From Streptomyces sp. NBC_00259 (GTDB lineage Bacteria; Actinomycetota; Actinomycetes; Streptomycetales; Streptomycetaceae), in assembly GCF_036181745.1 (NCBI RefSeq), contig NZ_CP108080.1, positions 5,211,501 to 5,275,500 of the forward strand: a stretch of DNA of 64,000 nt, given 5' to 3'. Shown piece after piece: positions 26,340-33,966 of this stretch (position 1 is its first letter; each line of letters opens with the position of its first letter). The notes under the pieces were generated by a model. That model did not search any database. It was not told the DNA's origin and saw nothing but the letters and a program-made list of their open reading frames with translations. Both the position numbers and the translations under genes were made by a program.

Positions 26340-27716
26340 GTGTTCTTCGTCGACACCCTGGAATTCGAGGGCCTGGGCAACCGCAGCTACCTGGCCGGCG
26401 GACCCAATGCCGCGGTGGTCATAGACCCGCCGCGGGACATCGACCAGGTCATCGCCGCAGCGGCCCGTCGCGGGGTGCGCATCGCTTTCGTGGCCGAGAC
26501 CCATGTACACAACGACTACGTCACCGGCGGCCTGGAGCTGGCCCGCGTCACCGGCGCCCAGTACCTGGTGCCGGCCGGGGCGCACGTGTCGTTCGCCCGC
26601 ACCCCCGTCGCCGACGGCGACACCGTGACGGTGGACGAGGGCCTGGTGCTGCGCGCGATCGCCACTCCCGGGCACACCCCGCACCACACCTCCTACGCCC
26701 TGACCGAGGACGGGCGCGGTGTGGCGGCGTTCACCGGCGGCTCGCTGCTGATCGGCACCGTGGGCCGCCCGGACCTGGTCGAACCAAGGCTGACCGAGCA
26801 GCTGGCCCGCGCCCAGCACGCATCCGCCCACCGGCTGGCCGACGAGCTGGACGACGAGGTGCCGGTGCTGCCCACCCACGGGTTCGGCAGCTTCTGCTCC
26901 TCATCCCAGGCCGAGGGGGACGCGACCACGATCGGCAAGGAGCGCAAGGCCAACGACGCGCTGACCCTGGACGTGGACACCTTCGTTGCCCAGATGCTCG
27001 CCGGGCTCGACGACGTGCCCGACTACTACGCGCACATGGGCCCGGCCAACGCCGCGGGCCCCGCACCGGTCGACCTCACCCCGCCCAAGCGTGCGGACGC
27101 CGAGGAGATCGCATCCCGGCTGGCCGCGGGTGAGTGGGTGGTGGACCTGCGCAGCCGCATGGCCTTCGCTGAGGGACACGTGGTCGGCTCGTTCAACTTC
27201 GAGAGCGAGGGCAAGCTCGCCACCTACCTGGCCTGGCTGATCCCCTGGGGCAAGCCCGTCACCCTGCTCGCCGACACCCCGGAGCAGATCACCGCCGCGC
27301 AGCGGGAACTGGCGCGGGTGGGCATCGACCGCCCGGCCGCCGCCGCCACCGGTGATCCGGCCGCCTGGGTCCGTGAGGGCGAGGAACTCGCCTCCTTCCC
27401 GCGTGCCCGCTTCGCCGACCTCGCCGATGTGCGCGGCCACGGCGAGCAAGTGGTGGTGCTGGACGTGCGCCGGAATTCCGAGCGCGCGGGCGGTTTCATC
27501 GACGGCTCGGTCCACATCCCGATCCACGAGCTGCACGGCCGCATCGGCGAAGTACCGGACGGGACGGTATGGGTGCACTGCGCCGGCGGGATGCGCGCCG
27601 CGATCGCAGCCTCCCTGCTCGATGCCGCCGGCCGCGACGTGGTCGCCGTCGACGACGCCTTCGACGCGGCCATCAAGGCGGGACTGGCCCTCACCCGCCC
27701 CGACGGCACCGACTGA
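26340..27716 (+). CDS. cstB: CstB-like persulfide dioxygenase-rhodanese fusion
   Basis: This 458-aa multidomain protein has an N-terminal metallo-beta-lactamase fold (1-250; THVHND gives ligands His55, His57, Asp59; LPTHGFGSFCSSS later). A degenerate rhodanese (about 265-345) lacks the catalytic Cys. A C-terminal rhodanese (about 365-455) has VHCAGGMRA and Cys414 as the sulfur acceptor. This order matches S. aureus CstB, an Fe(II) persulfide dioxygenase-sulfurtransferase that converts low-molecular-weight persulfides to thiosulfate. GTG follows AGGAG by 9 bases. It is first of a run with rhodanese and TauE genes. Confidence 0.88.
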   Translation: MFFVDTLEFEGLGNRSYLAGGPNAAVVIDPPRDIDQVIAAAARRGVRIAFVAETHVHNDYVTGGLELARVTGAQYLVPAGAHVSFARTPVADGDTVTVDEGLVLRAIATPGHTPHHTSYALTEDGRGVAAFTGGSLLIGTVGRPDLVEPRLTEQLARAQHASAHRLADELDDEVPVLPTHGFGSFCSSSQAEGDATTIGKERKANDALTLDVDTFVAQMLAGLDDVPDYYAHMGPANAAGPAPVDLTPPKRADAEEIASRLAAGEWVVDLRSRMAFAEGHVVGSFNFESEGKLATYLAWLIPWGKPVTLLADTPEQITAAQRELARVGIDRPAAAATGDPAAWVREGEELASFPRARFADLADVRGHGEQVVVLDVRRNSERAGGFIDGSVHIPIHELHGRIGEVPDGTVWVHCAGGMRAAIAASLLDAAGRDVVAVDDAFDAAIKAGLALTRPDGTD

Positions 27717-27755
27717 CACGCCCTTCCGCGCCATCTGCACGAAAGTGATCAAACG

Positions 27756-28118
27756 ATGTTCTCGCTTCTTCGCCGCGGCCCCGGCCGCCTCACCCCCCAG
27801 CAGGCACATCAGCAGACCAGCGACGGCACCGCCGTCCTGCTGGACGTCCGCGAAACACCGGAGTGGGAAGCCGGGCACGCGCCCGACGCACTGCACCTGC
27901 CGCTTTCCCGCCTGATGGCCGGGGCGCCGCTCCCGGCAGCCGCGCAGGGCAAGCCGGCGGTCACGATCTGCCGCTCCGGTCACCGCTCCCAGCAGGCAGC
28001 CAAGCTGCTGACCGGACGCGGCGTTCAGGCCACCGACGTCACCGGCGGCATGACCGCCTGGGCAAGTGCGGGCCTGCCGGTCACCGGTCAGGGAGGCAGC
28101 GGCGGTGTCATAGCGTGA
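27756..28118 (+). CDS. Single-domain rhodanese sulfurtransferase
   Basis: This 120-aa rhodanese has LLDVRETPEWEAGHAPDALHLPLS and the active-site loop ICRSGHRS with Cys72. It would carry sulfane sulfur between persulfide donors and acceptors. The ribosome site is weak (GAAAG). It lies 39 bases after the CstB-like gene, and its stop overlaps the GTG of the transporter (GTGA), so it belongs to the same operon. A CstA- or thiosulfate:thiol transferase-like role is plausible. Confidence 0.86.
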   Translation: MFSLLRRGPGRLTPQQAHQQTSDGTAVLLDVRETPEWEAGHAPDALHLPLSRLMAGAPLPAAAQGKPAVTICRSGHRSQQAAKLLTGRGVQATDVTGGMTAWASAGLPVTGQGGSGGVIA

Positions 28119-28867
28119 GCGCGCTGATCCTGGCACTGATCGCCGGGGCCGTGGTCGGACTCGCGCTCGGCGCCCTGGGCGGGGGCGGCAGCGTCCTGGC
28201 GGTGCCCGCACTGATCTACCTGCTCGGCTTCACCCCGGCCGCCGCCACCACCGCCAGCCTGATCATCGTCACCGCCACCTCGCTCACCGCCCTGTACGCC
28301 CACGCCCGCACCGGCAACGTCCGCTGGAAAGCCGGCGCCCTCTTCGCCGCAGCCGGACTCCTGCCCGCCGCCGCCGCTGGAGCCGCCGCATCTCGCCTGC
28401 CCCAGCCCGTGCTGACTGCCGCGTTCGCCGCCATCGCCGCACTCGCCGCCGTCAATATGCTCCGCCCCGGCGACGCCGCCACCGGCTCGGCAGCCAGCGG
28501 GACGAGGCCCGCCAAGGCCGCCGGCACCGGCGCTGGACTGGGCGCGCTGACCGGACTGCTCGGGGTCGGTGGAGGCTTCCTCGCCGTCCCGGCCCTGGTC
28601 ACCGTGCTGGCGTTCGAGATGCAGGCCGCCGTCGGCACCAGCCTGCTGGTCATCTCGGCGAACTCGCTGGCTTCCCTGGCCACCCGCGGCTCCACCACAG
28701 TCGGCATCGACTGGGCGGTGATCGGCCCCTTCACCGGGGCGGCGATCTTGGGCGCCTGGGACGGCAAGCGCCTGGCAGCCAAGGTCACCGGCACGCTCCT
28801 GCAGCGCACCTTCGCCGTCGTGCTGCTGGCCGTGGCTGCCTTCATGCTGATCGACGCCCTCACCTGA
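28115..28867 (+). CDS. tauE: TauE/SafE-family sulfite or sulfur-oxoanion exporter
   Basis: This 250-aa membrane protein has about eight helices and the duplicated TauE Gly-rich motifs (ALGALGGGGSVLAVPALIYLLG at the start, LGALTGLLGVGGGFLAVPALV in the middle). In cst operons this family removes sulfite or thiosulfate made by persulfide oxidation. The GTG start overlaps the rhodanese stop by four bases. It converges on the repressor gene with a 37-bp gap and no clear hairpin. Confidence 0.85.
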   Translation: MSALILALIAGAVVGLALGALGGGGSVLAVPALIYLLGFTPAAATTASLIIVTATSLTALYAHARTGNVRWKAGALFAAAGLLPAAAAGAAASRLPQPVLTAAFAAIAALAAVNMLRPGDAATGSAASGTRPAKAAGTGAGLGALTGLLGVGGGFLAVPALVTVLAFEMQAAVGTSLLVISANSLASLATRGSTTVGIDWAVIGPFTGAAILGAWDGKRLAAKVTGTLLQRTFAVVLLAVAAFMLIDALT

Positions 28868-28904
28868 CGAGCCAGGCGGCGATTCGGTGCCGCAGCACCA
28901 CGGC

Positions 28905-29186
28905 TCAGGCCAGAGAGAGGAACAGTTTCTCCAGCCGGGTGCGCATCTGCTCCCGGTCACCGGAAGCGGCCATGTCCGCATCGGTCAGGCAGTGCTGCAG
29001 ACCGGTGGCGATAATCGCAAAACCCGCCTTGTCCAATGCCCGGGACGCCGCCGCGAGCTGCGTGACCACGTCCTCGCAGTCCCGTCCCTCCTCGATCATC
29101 TTGATCACACCGGCGATCTGGCCCTGCGCCCGGCGCAGCCGGTTGACCACCGTCTTCAGTTCCTCAGCTGCCATCGCCAGTTCCAC
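28905..29186 (-). CDS. cstR: CsoR-superfamily repressor, CstR-like persulfide sensor
   Basis: This 93-aa all-helical DUF156 repressor has Cys37 (GRDCEDVVTQL) and Cys66 (GLQHCL). The position four before the second Cys, where copper-sensing CsoR has its His ligand, is Gly62. Copper binding is therefore unlikely, and a dithiol persulfide switch as in CstR fits better. The GTG start is 8 bases after AAGGAG; the frame extends to 29246 but without a ribosome site and through the operator. It should bind the four ATACCCC-N3-GGGTAT boxes of the island, including one in its own promoter. Confidence 0.84.
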   Translation of the reverse strand: MELAMAAEELKTVVNRLRRAQGQIAGVIKMIEEGRDCEDVVTQLAAASRALDKAGFAIIATGLQHCLTDADMAASGDREQMRTRLEKLFLSLA

Positions 29187-29204
29187 GACCCACACTCCTT
29201 CGAG

Positions 29205-29220
29205 ATACCCCCTTGGGTAT
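29205..29220. promoter_or_regulatory. CstR-type operator between cstR and rhodanese-DUF2892
   Basis: ATACCCCCTTGGGTAT is the fourth copy of the island's operator motif. It lies 19 bases upstream of the repressor start and about 44 bases upstream of the divergent rhodanese gene. GGGGTAACCCC at 29230-29240 is a second palindrome beside it. Confidence 0.75.
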
Positions 29221-29263
29221 CCTATCGAAGGGGTAACCCCAACCAAGTAAAGGAAAATCCCCC

Positions 29264-29830
29264 ATGGCGCCCACCACCGCCCTCACCGCCGACCAGGCCA
29301 ACGCCCGCCTGCACGAGCTGACCGTCATCGACGTGCGCACCCCCGGCGAATATGCCTCCGGTCACCTGCCCGGCGCCCACAACGTCCCCCTCGACCACCT
29401 CGATACCGCCCTGCCCGCCCTGAAGACCGCTGCCGGCCGCGGCGACCTACTCGTGGTGTGCGCATCTGGTGCCCGCTCCGCCACCGCCTGCCGGCGCCTG
29501 GCCGGCCACGGCATCACCGCCGCCACCCTCACCGGCGGCACCACCGCCTGGACGCAGCTCGGCCATGACGCCCACCGCCCCGCCGGCACCCGCACCCCTT
29601 GGGTCATGGACCGCCAGGTCCGCCTCGCCGCCGGATCCCTCGTCCTGACCGGCCTCATTGCCGGACAACGCTGGAGCGCGGCGCGTTGGCTGTCCGCGGG
29701 CGTCGCCGGCGGCCTGGTCTTCTCCGCCCTGACCAACACCTGCGGCATGGCCAAGATCCTCGCCAAGCTCCCCAACAATCAGCCCAAGACAGCCGACCTG
29801 GACGCCACCCTCGCCGCCCTGACCGGCTGA
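29264..29830 (+). CDS. Membrane-anchored rhodanese with DUF2892 (YgaP-like)
   Basis: This 188-aa protein has an N-terminal rhodanese (residues 8-105; VIDVRTPGEYASGHLPGAHN, active-site VCASGARS with Cys66) and a C-terminal DUF2892 segment of two membrane helices (DRQVRLAAGSLVLTGLIAG, WLSAGVAGGLVFSALT). This matches E. coli YgaP, a membrane sulfurtransferase. The ATG follows AAGGAAA. It is divergent from the repressor and shares its operator. A copy of its last 36 codons recurs at 32425-32532. Confidence 0.86.
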   Translation: MAPTTALTADQANARLHELTVIDVRTPGEYASGHLPGAHNVPLDHLDTALPALKTAAGRGDLLVVCASGARSATACRRLAGHGITAATLTGGTTAWTQLGHDAHRPAGTRTPWVMDRQVRLAAGSLVLTGLIAGQRWSAARWLSAGVAGGLVFSALTNTCGMAKILAKLPNNQPKTADLDATLAALTG

Positions 29831-30099
29831 CGGCACCAGACCCCCGTAGCACCGCTAACGCTGCCCCGCTGAGCGGTCCGTCCCATCCACCGTCCTGTCG
29901 AGCGCATCGACCAGACGGCGATCACACAGGTCGGCGCCGCCCGGCCGTCGAGGTCGGCCTTGTTCGTTGGGTGATCCCCAAACGGACACCTACCGGGATG
30001 CGAAAAGATCCTGGCAGTAAACCTGGCGCGGCGGGCATGTCGCGACGAGCCGAGCTAGGTTGGTTCAAGGGATCTGTCTCAGGAAACGTGATTGCGAAG

Positions 30100-30321
30100 A
30101 TGGATGGGCAGGCGATCGGCTGGATGTGGGTATGGCCGGTGCTAGTCGTGGCCGGTCTGCTGATCATCGGCTACGCCGTATTGCGGCTGGCGCGAAACGG
30201 CCGAGGAACTGCCCACGGGTCCGGTTCGGGTTCGGTGGCGCGACGGATCCTCGATGAGCGCTACGCCCGCGGGGAAATCGACAAGCGGGAGTACCAGCAC
30301 CGGTGGAGGGTGCTGCGGTGA
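30100..30321 (+). CDS. Small SHOCT-domain membrane protein
   Basis: This 73-aa protein has one N-terminal membrane helix (WMWVWPVLVVAGLLIIGYAVL) and a C-terminal SHOCT domain (ARRILDERYARGEIDKREYQHR). SHOCT modules often mediate oligomerisation in membrane stress proteins. GTG 30088 is an alternative start, tight behind AGGAAA. Its stop overlaps the GTG of the multicopper oxidase, so the two are translationally coupled. The 269 bp before it show no gene. Confidence 0.75.
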   Translation: MDGQAIGWMWVWPVLVVAGLLIIGYAVLRLARNGRGTAHGSGSGSVARRILDERYARGEIDKREYQHRWRVLR

Positions 30322-31775
30322 CCGGCGCGCCGATCAGCCGACGCCGGGCCTTGGGTCTGATCGGACTGGGCACGGCCAGCGTCGCCGCCGGCGCGGCCGG
30401 CTGGGTCACCGGTCTGGGCGCCCCGAGCAGGGGCGCCTCGGGCCAGGACCTGGCCCAGCCGCCGGTGCTGGCCAGTCGCGACGGGGTCCTGAATGTGTCG
30501 CTGACCGCCGCTCCCGGGGTGCGCCTGGCCGGGCGGGACACCCTGGCATGGGGGTACAACGGCACCTGCCCGGGGCCAACCCTGCGGGTACGGCCTGGGG
30601 ACCTGCTGCGAGTGCGGCTGGTCAACCACCTTGACCAGCCGACCAACCTGCACACCCACGGCCTGCACGTGTCCCCGCGCGGCAACGGCGACAACCCGTT
30701 CGTCACCGTCGACCCCGGCGGCAGCTTCGACTACGCGCACCGTATCCCGGCCGACCACCCGCCCGGCACGTTCTGGTACCACCCGCATCACCACGGCACC
30801 GTCGCCGACCAGATCTTCGCTGGCCTGGCCGGGGCGCTGCTGGTCGACGGCGGACCGGGCCCGGATCTGCCGGTGACCGACGACCTGGCCCTGCTGGTCA
30901 CCGACACCACCATGGACGGGGCCGGCCGGGTCGCCGCGCCGAACATGATGGCCAGGATGATGGGCCGCGAAGGCGACCTGGTGCTGGTCAACGGCCAGCA
31001 CCAACCCGTCATCACTGCCGCACCCGGCGATGCGCAGCGGTGGCGGGTCATCAACGGCTGTGTCTCCCGGGTGCTCGCGCTGAGGCTGGAGGGTCACCGG
31101 CTGACCCAGCTCGCCCTGGATGGGACGTTCCTGCCGGCCCCGGCCGAGCGGGACCAGGTGGTGCTGGCCCCGGGCAACCGGGCCGACCTGCTGGTGCGCC
31201 CCGTCCGCGGCGGCCGGTACACACTGGTTGCCGACCCGTACGACCGGGGCAGTATTGGCATGATGGGCGGCGGTCAGCCCACGTCCGGTCCGGTCACCCT
31301 GGCCACCCTGGAAGCCTCCGGACCGGCCGCGACACCGCCGCCGCTGCCAGGCGCGCTACCGGCCCCGCCCGCCCTGCAAGGCCGGGTGGCCGGTCAGCGT
31401 CGGCTCACCTTCGCCATGGGCATGGGCATGATGGGCGACACGGGCACGGGGATGTTCACCATCGACGGGCGCACGTTCGACCCGGACCGTGACGACCAGA
31501 CCGTCCCGCTCGACACCGTCGAGGAGTGGACCGTGGTCAACACCAGTCCCATGGATCATCCGTTCCATCTGCACGTCTGGCCGTTTCAGGTGCTGACAAC
31601 CAGCACCGGTGTACCCCCCATCGGGCTGCGCCAGGATGTTGTGCTCGTGCCCGCACGGGGCTGGGTACGGCTGCGTATCCCGTTCACGGACTACCCCGGC
31701 CGCAGCGTCTACCACTGCCACATTCTCGACCACGAGGACCTCGGCATGATGGCCACCATCAACGTCCATCGCTGA
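30318..31775 (+). CDS. Multicopper oxidase (CueO/MmcO-like, Tat-exported)
   Basis: This 485-aa three-cupredoxin oxidase has all copper motifs: LHTHGLH, WYHPHHHGT, HPFHLHVWPF and YHCHILDHEDLGMM (T1 copper with Met ligand). The N-terminus SRRRALGLIGLGTASVAAGAAG is a twin-arginine signal, so the folded enzyme should be exported. It oxidises Cu(I) or phenolic/metal substrates using O2. A Met-rich patch (FAMGMGMMGDTG) resembles the CueO copper-binding insert. GTG overlaps the SHOCT stop; GGAGG is 8 bases upstream. Confidence 0.88.
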   Translation: MTGAPISRRRALGLIGLGTASVAAGAAGWVTGLGAPSRGASGQDLAQPPVLASRDGVLNVSLTAAPGVRLAGRDTLAWGYNGTCPGPTLRVRPGDLLRVRLVNHLDQPTNLHTHGLHVSPRGNGDNPFVTVDPGGSFDYAHRIPADHPPGTFWYHPHHHGTVADQIFAGLAGALLVDGGPGPDLPVTDDLALLVTDTTMDGAGRVAAPNMMARMMGREGDLVLVNGQHQPVITAAPGDAQRWRVINGCVSRVLALRLEGHRLTQLALDGTFLPAPAERDQVVLAPGNRADLLVRPVRGGRYTLVADPYDRGSIGMMGGGQPTSGPVTLATLEASGPAATPPPLPGALPAPPALQGRVAGQRRLTFAMGMGMMGDTGTGMFTIDGRTFDPDRDDQTVPLDTVEEWTVVNTSPMDHPFHLHVWPFQVLTTSTGVPPIGLRQDVVLVPARGWVRLRIPFTDYPGRSVYHCHILDHEDLGMMATINVHR

Positions 31776-32424
31776 CGGGCTGCCCTACCGACCCGGCTTC
31801 CTGCCGCGATGCCGGCATCTGCCGCATCCTCAGCCAGCCCGCTTGAAGTTACCGCCAGCAGCCCCCGACCCATCAAACAATCCACGATTCCCGACGTCCT
31901 GCTGGGTCGGCGCTCTGGGCCGGGACTCGGTCAGCGAGGCCGGTGATGGTCGTGCGGGTGATGGCGAGGTGTTCCAGACGCAGTTCGGCCTCGTGGAGTT
32001 GGGCGGAGATCGTCGGCCAGGGCCCGGGCGGTGTCTTCCTTAAGGTCGAGTGCCTGGCCGCTGCCCGGTGGGCGTTGCCCTCTACGATGGGCCCGTGACC
32101 GCGCCCGGCGCTCTGCCGACGGCCCAGGCAGGGGCGGCCACCAGATGGTGATGGCCGCGGCGGACAGCTTGCCGCACGCGGATGGGGGATGCGCGCACGC
32201 GGCCGGCGGAGCGGGTCATCTCGATCATGCAGACGCGACGTGCGCAGCCGCTGGTACGGGTTCGGCCTACACTCCGCCCGCACTGGTTAGCGCGGTGCTG
32301 GACGCGCCTCCTGCCTCTTCGACGGCTGCGGCGGCCCGAGACTCGCCCGACGGGCGGGCCCCGCCCGACCTCTCCGAGCTGCAGCTTCTGCGGATATAGA
32401 GCGGCCCGCTCGGCACCCTGATGC
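31776..32424. pseudogene. Gene-free degenerate stretch of the island
   Basis: No intact gene is visible in about 650 bp. On the minus strand, two frames between about 31890 and 32060 join into a helical sequence (LKEDTARALAD, then ISAQLHEAELRLEHLAITR), which suggests a frameshifted coding remnant of unknown family. The rest is unassigned. Such decay is usual at the integrase end of old islands. Confidence 0.4.
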
Positions 32425-32532
32425 TCCGCCCTCACCGACACCTGCGGCATGGCCAAGATCCTCGCCAAACTCCCCCACAACCAGCCCAAGGACACCGACC
32501 TGGACGACACCATCGCCAGCCTGACCGCCTGA
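32425..32532 (+). pseudogene. Orphan copy of the 3' end of the rhodanese-DUF2892 gene
   Basis: The 36 codons SALTDTCGMAKILAKLPHNQ onward to the stop align without gaps to 29723-29830, the end of the intact gene, with a few substitutions. Upstream sequence is unrelated. It is either a partial duplication or the scar of a second rhodanese gene deleted from the island. Confidence 0.8.
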
Positions 32533-32589
32533 TACCACCACCACCGCGAGGGACCGCTGGCGGTGCCACGACGAACCTCGGCGGCGGCA

Positions 32590-33413
32590 GGAGCACCTGT
32601 CCGACCAGCTCGGCCCCGGCAGCGTGCGGAACGTCTACGACGTCCTCGTGCGCGTCATGACGGCGGCTGTAGACGACAAAGTCATCGCCTCCAGCCCGTG
32701 CCGCAGGATCACCCTCCCGGCCATGCCGGACGAGGAGGTCACCCCACCCACGGTCGAGCATGTCGAGGCGATGGCTCGGGTGATGCCGCAGTACATCCGA
32801 GCGGCTGTCGTCACCCTCGCCGGATCAGGGCTGCGCATCGGCGAACTGCTCGGCCTGAAGGTGCCCGACATCGACTTCAAGGCTGGCACCATCCGCGTCG
32901 AGCGCCAGCGCCTCCAGTCCGGGAAGATCGGCCCGCCGAAGACCACCAAGTCCGGCGCACGGTCCCGGTCGGCGAGGTTGTCACCGACGCACTCCTCGCA
33001 CACCTCGCGCACGCCCCTCAAGGGAGTGGCTGTTCACGATGGATGAGGGGGAGCCGCTCAACTACCGGCGGTGGAAGACCGAGTGGAACTGCGCCCGTAG
33101 GGCACTCCAAGCGGCCGAGAACGAGGCCGCAGAGCGCGAGAGCCGTAAGGCCGTCGAGCTGCCGCACATGGTCACCCACGACCTGCGGCACTTCTACGCC
33201 TCCGCGCTCATCGCCGGTGGCGCGAGCGTCAAGCAGGTGCAGCTGGTCCTCGGGCACGCGTCCGCCGTCATCACGCTGCGGATCTACGCGCACCTGTGGC
33301 CTGGGGAAGAAGACCGCACCCGGGCCGTCATGGACGCCGTGCTCGGCGGCCTGCGGACCGGGTGCGGACAGGTAGGTAGCCACGCCAGCGAAAGTGCAGG
33401 TCAGGCGGCCTAG
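32590..33413 (+). pseudogene. Tyrosine recombinase (integrase), frameshifted and N-terminally truncated
   Basis: Three reading frames together give a phage-type integrase catalytic domain. Frame one (from about 32618) has the core-binding helix and GSGLRIGELLGLKV with the first Arg. The frame shifts near 32955 to TVPVGEVVTDALLAHLAHAP. It shifts again near 33022 to EWLFTMDEG ... HDLRHFYASALIAGG, LGHAS and RIYAHL (HxxR, His, Tyr). The N-terminal arm-binding region is missing. Two frameshifts and truncation make it inactive. It reads toward, and ends 8 bases before, attR, as expected for an island integrase. Confidence 0.8.
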
Positions 33414-33420
33414 GCTGAGA

Positions 33421-33442
33421 TCAAGCCTTCTTGGTCTCCCAG
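33421..33442. repeat. attR: island end regenerating the sodN C-terminus
   Basis: TCAAGCCTTCTTGGTCTCCC plus AG is the partner of 25509-25530 with two mismatches. It supplies the last seven codons and stop of the present sodN (Ala as GCT instead of GCC). The crossover lies within the 15-bp identical core 33425-33439. Confidence 0.8.
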
Positions 33443-33816
33443 AAGATGCGGTCGATCTCGGCGATGAGCTCCAGCGCCTTCTCGCCCGTCTTCGGGTCGG
33501 TCGACGCCTTGGCCGCCGAGAGCGCCTTCAGGGTCTCGTTGACCAGCTGGTGCAGCTCGGGGTACTTCTCGAAGTGCGGGGGCTTGAAGTAGTCGCTCCA
33601 GAGGACCGACACATGGTGCTTGGCGAGCTCCGCGCGCTGCTCCTTGATCACAATGGCGCGGGCCTGGAAGTGCGGGTCGTCGTTCGCGGCCATCTTCTCC
33701 TGGACGGCCTTGACCGACTCGGCCTCGATACGGGCCTGGGCCGGGTCGTACACGCCACAGGGGAGGTCGCAGTGTGCGCTGACCTTCACCTTGGGGGCAA
33801 ACAGGCGGGAGAGCAT
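33421..33816 (-). CDS. sodN: Nickel superoxide dismutase SodN
   Basis: This 131-aa precursor has a 14-residue propeptide MLSRLFAPKVKVSA that is removed to expose the nickel hook HCDLPCGVY (residues 15-23; His15, Cys16 and Cys20 bind Ni). The rest is the four-helix bundle of NiSOD. It dismutates superoxide in the cytoplasm. The gene is intact, but its final codons are supplied by the integrated island and its apparent native terminator is now 7.9 kb away. GAGGAAGGA precedes the ATG. The maturation peptidase gene sodX is divergent. In Streptomyces, sodN is controlled by nickel through Nur and a small RNA from sodF; nothing here allows that to be checked. Confidence 0.95.
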   Translation of the reverse strand: MLSRLFAPKVKVSAHCDLPCGVYDPAQARIEAESVKAVQEKMAANDDPHFQARAIVIKEQRAELAKHHVSVLWSDYFKPPHFEKYPELHQLVNETLKALSAAKASTDPKTGEKALELIAEIDRIFWETKKA

Positions 33817-33966
33817 TGAGCTGTCCTTCCTCGTGATCGTCTTCTCAGGTGGGACATTACTCCGTGAGTGACTCGATTTCGCGAGTGCCCCCATGGGCTT
33901 AGGACAAAAGTCCAGGGCGAGTATGGGACCGGTGGCCGAACGCACCGAAGGACCCGGAGGTGGCCG

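Larger units (their letters stand above)
25509..33442. mobile_element. Integrated sulfur-metabolism island in the 3' end of sodN (about 7.9 kb)
   Basis: The segment is bounded by 22-bp direct repeats with two mismatches (25509-25530 and 33421-33442). Both encode the C-terminal ETKKA-stop of SodN. A decayed tyrosine recombinase lies beside the right repeat. Cargo is DUF302, CstB-like MBL-rhodanese, rhodanese, TauE, CstR-like repressor, rhodanese-DUF2892, SHOCT and multicopper oxidase, plus degenerate DNA. None of these genes belongs to the sodN neighbourhood as I know it. The repeat geometry, integrase position and foreign cargo together indicate site-specific integration. With the integrase broken the element is probably fixed. 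Confidence 0.82.

Noticed and set aside
31873..32283. 136-codon minus-strand frame as a real gene, and an IS transposase
   Set aside because: Only short pieces in different frames look protein-like. No DDE motif, terminal repeats or intact start were found.
25769..33413. Copper-resistance island, suggested by the CsoR-family gene and multicopper oxidase
   Set aside because: The repressor lacks the CsoR copper His, there is no CopA or CopZ, and the operators sit at persulfide genes. A sulfur role fits better, with the oxidase left as an open question.
33421..33816. sodN as an island-borne or truncated gene
   Set aside because: SodN is full length (131 aa) with all nickel ligands and is next to sodX. 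Only its last codons overlap attR.
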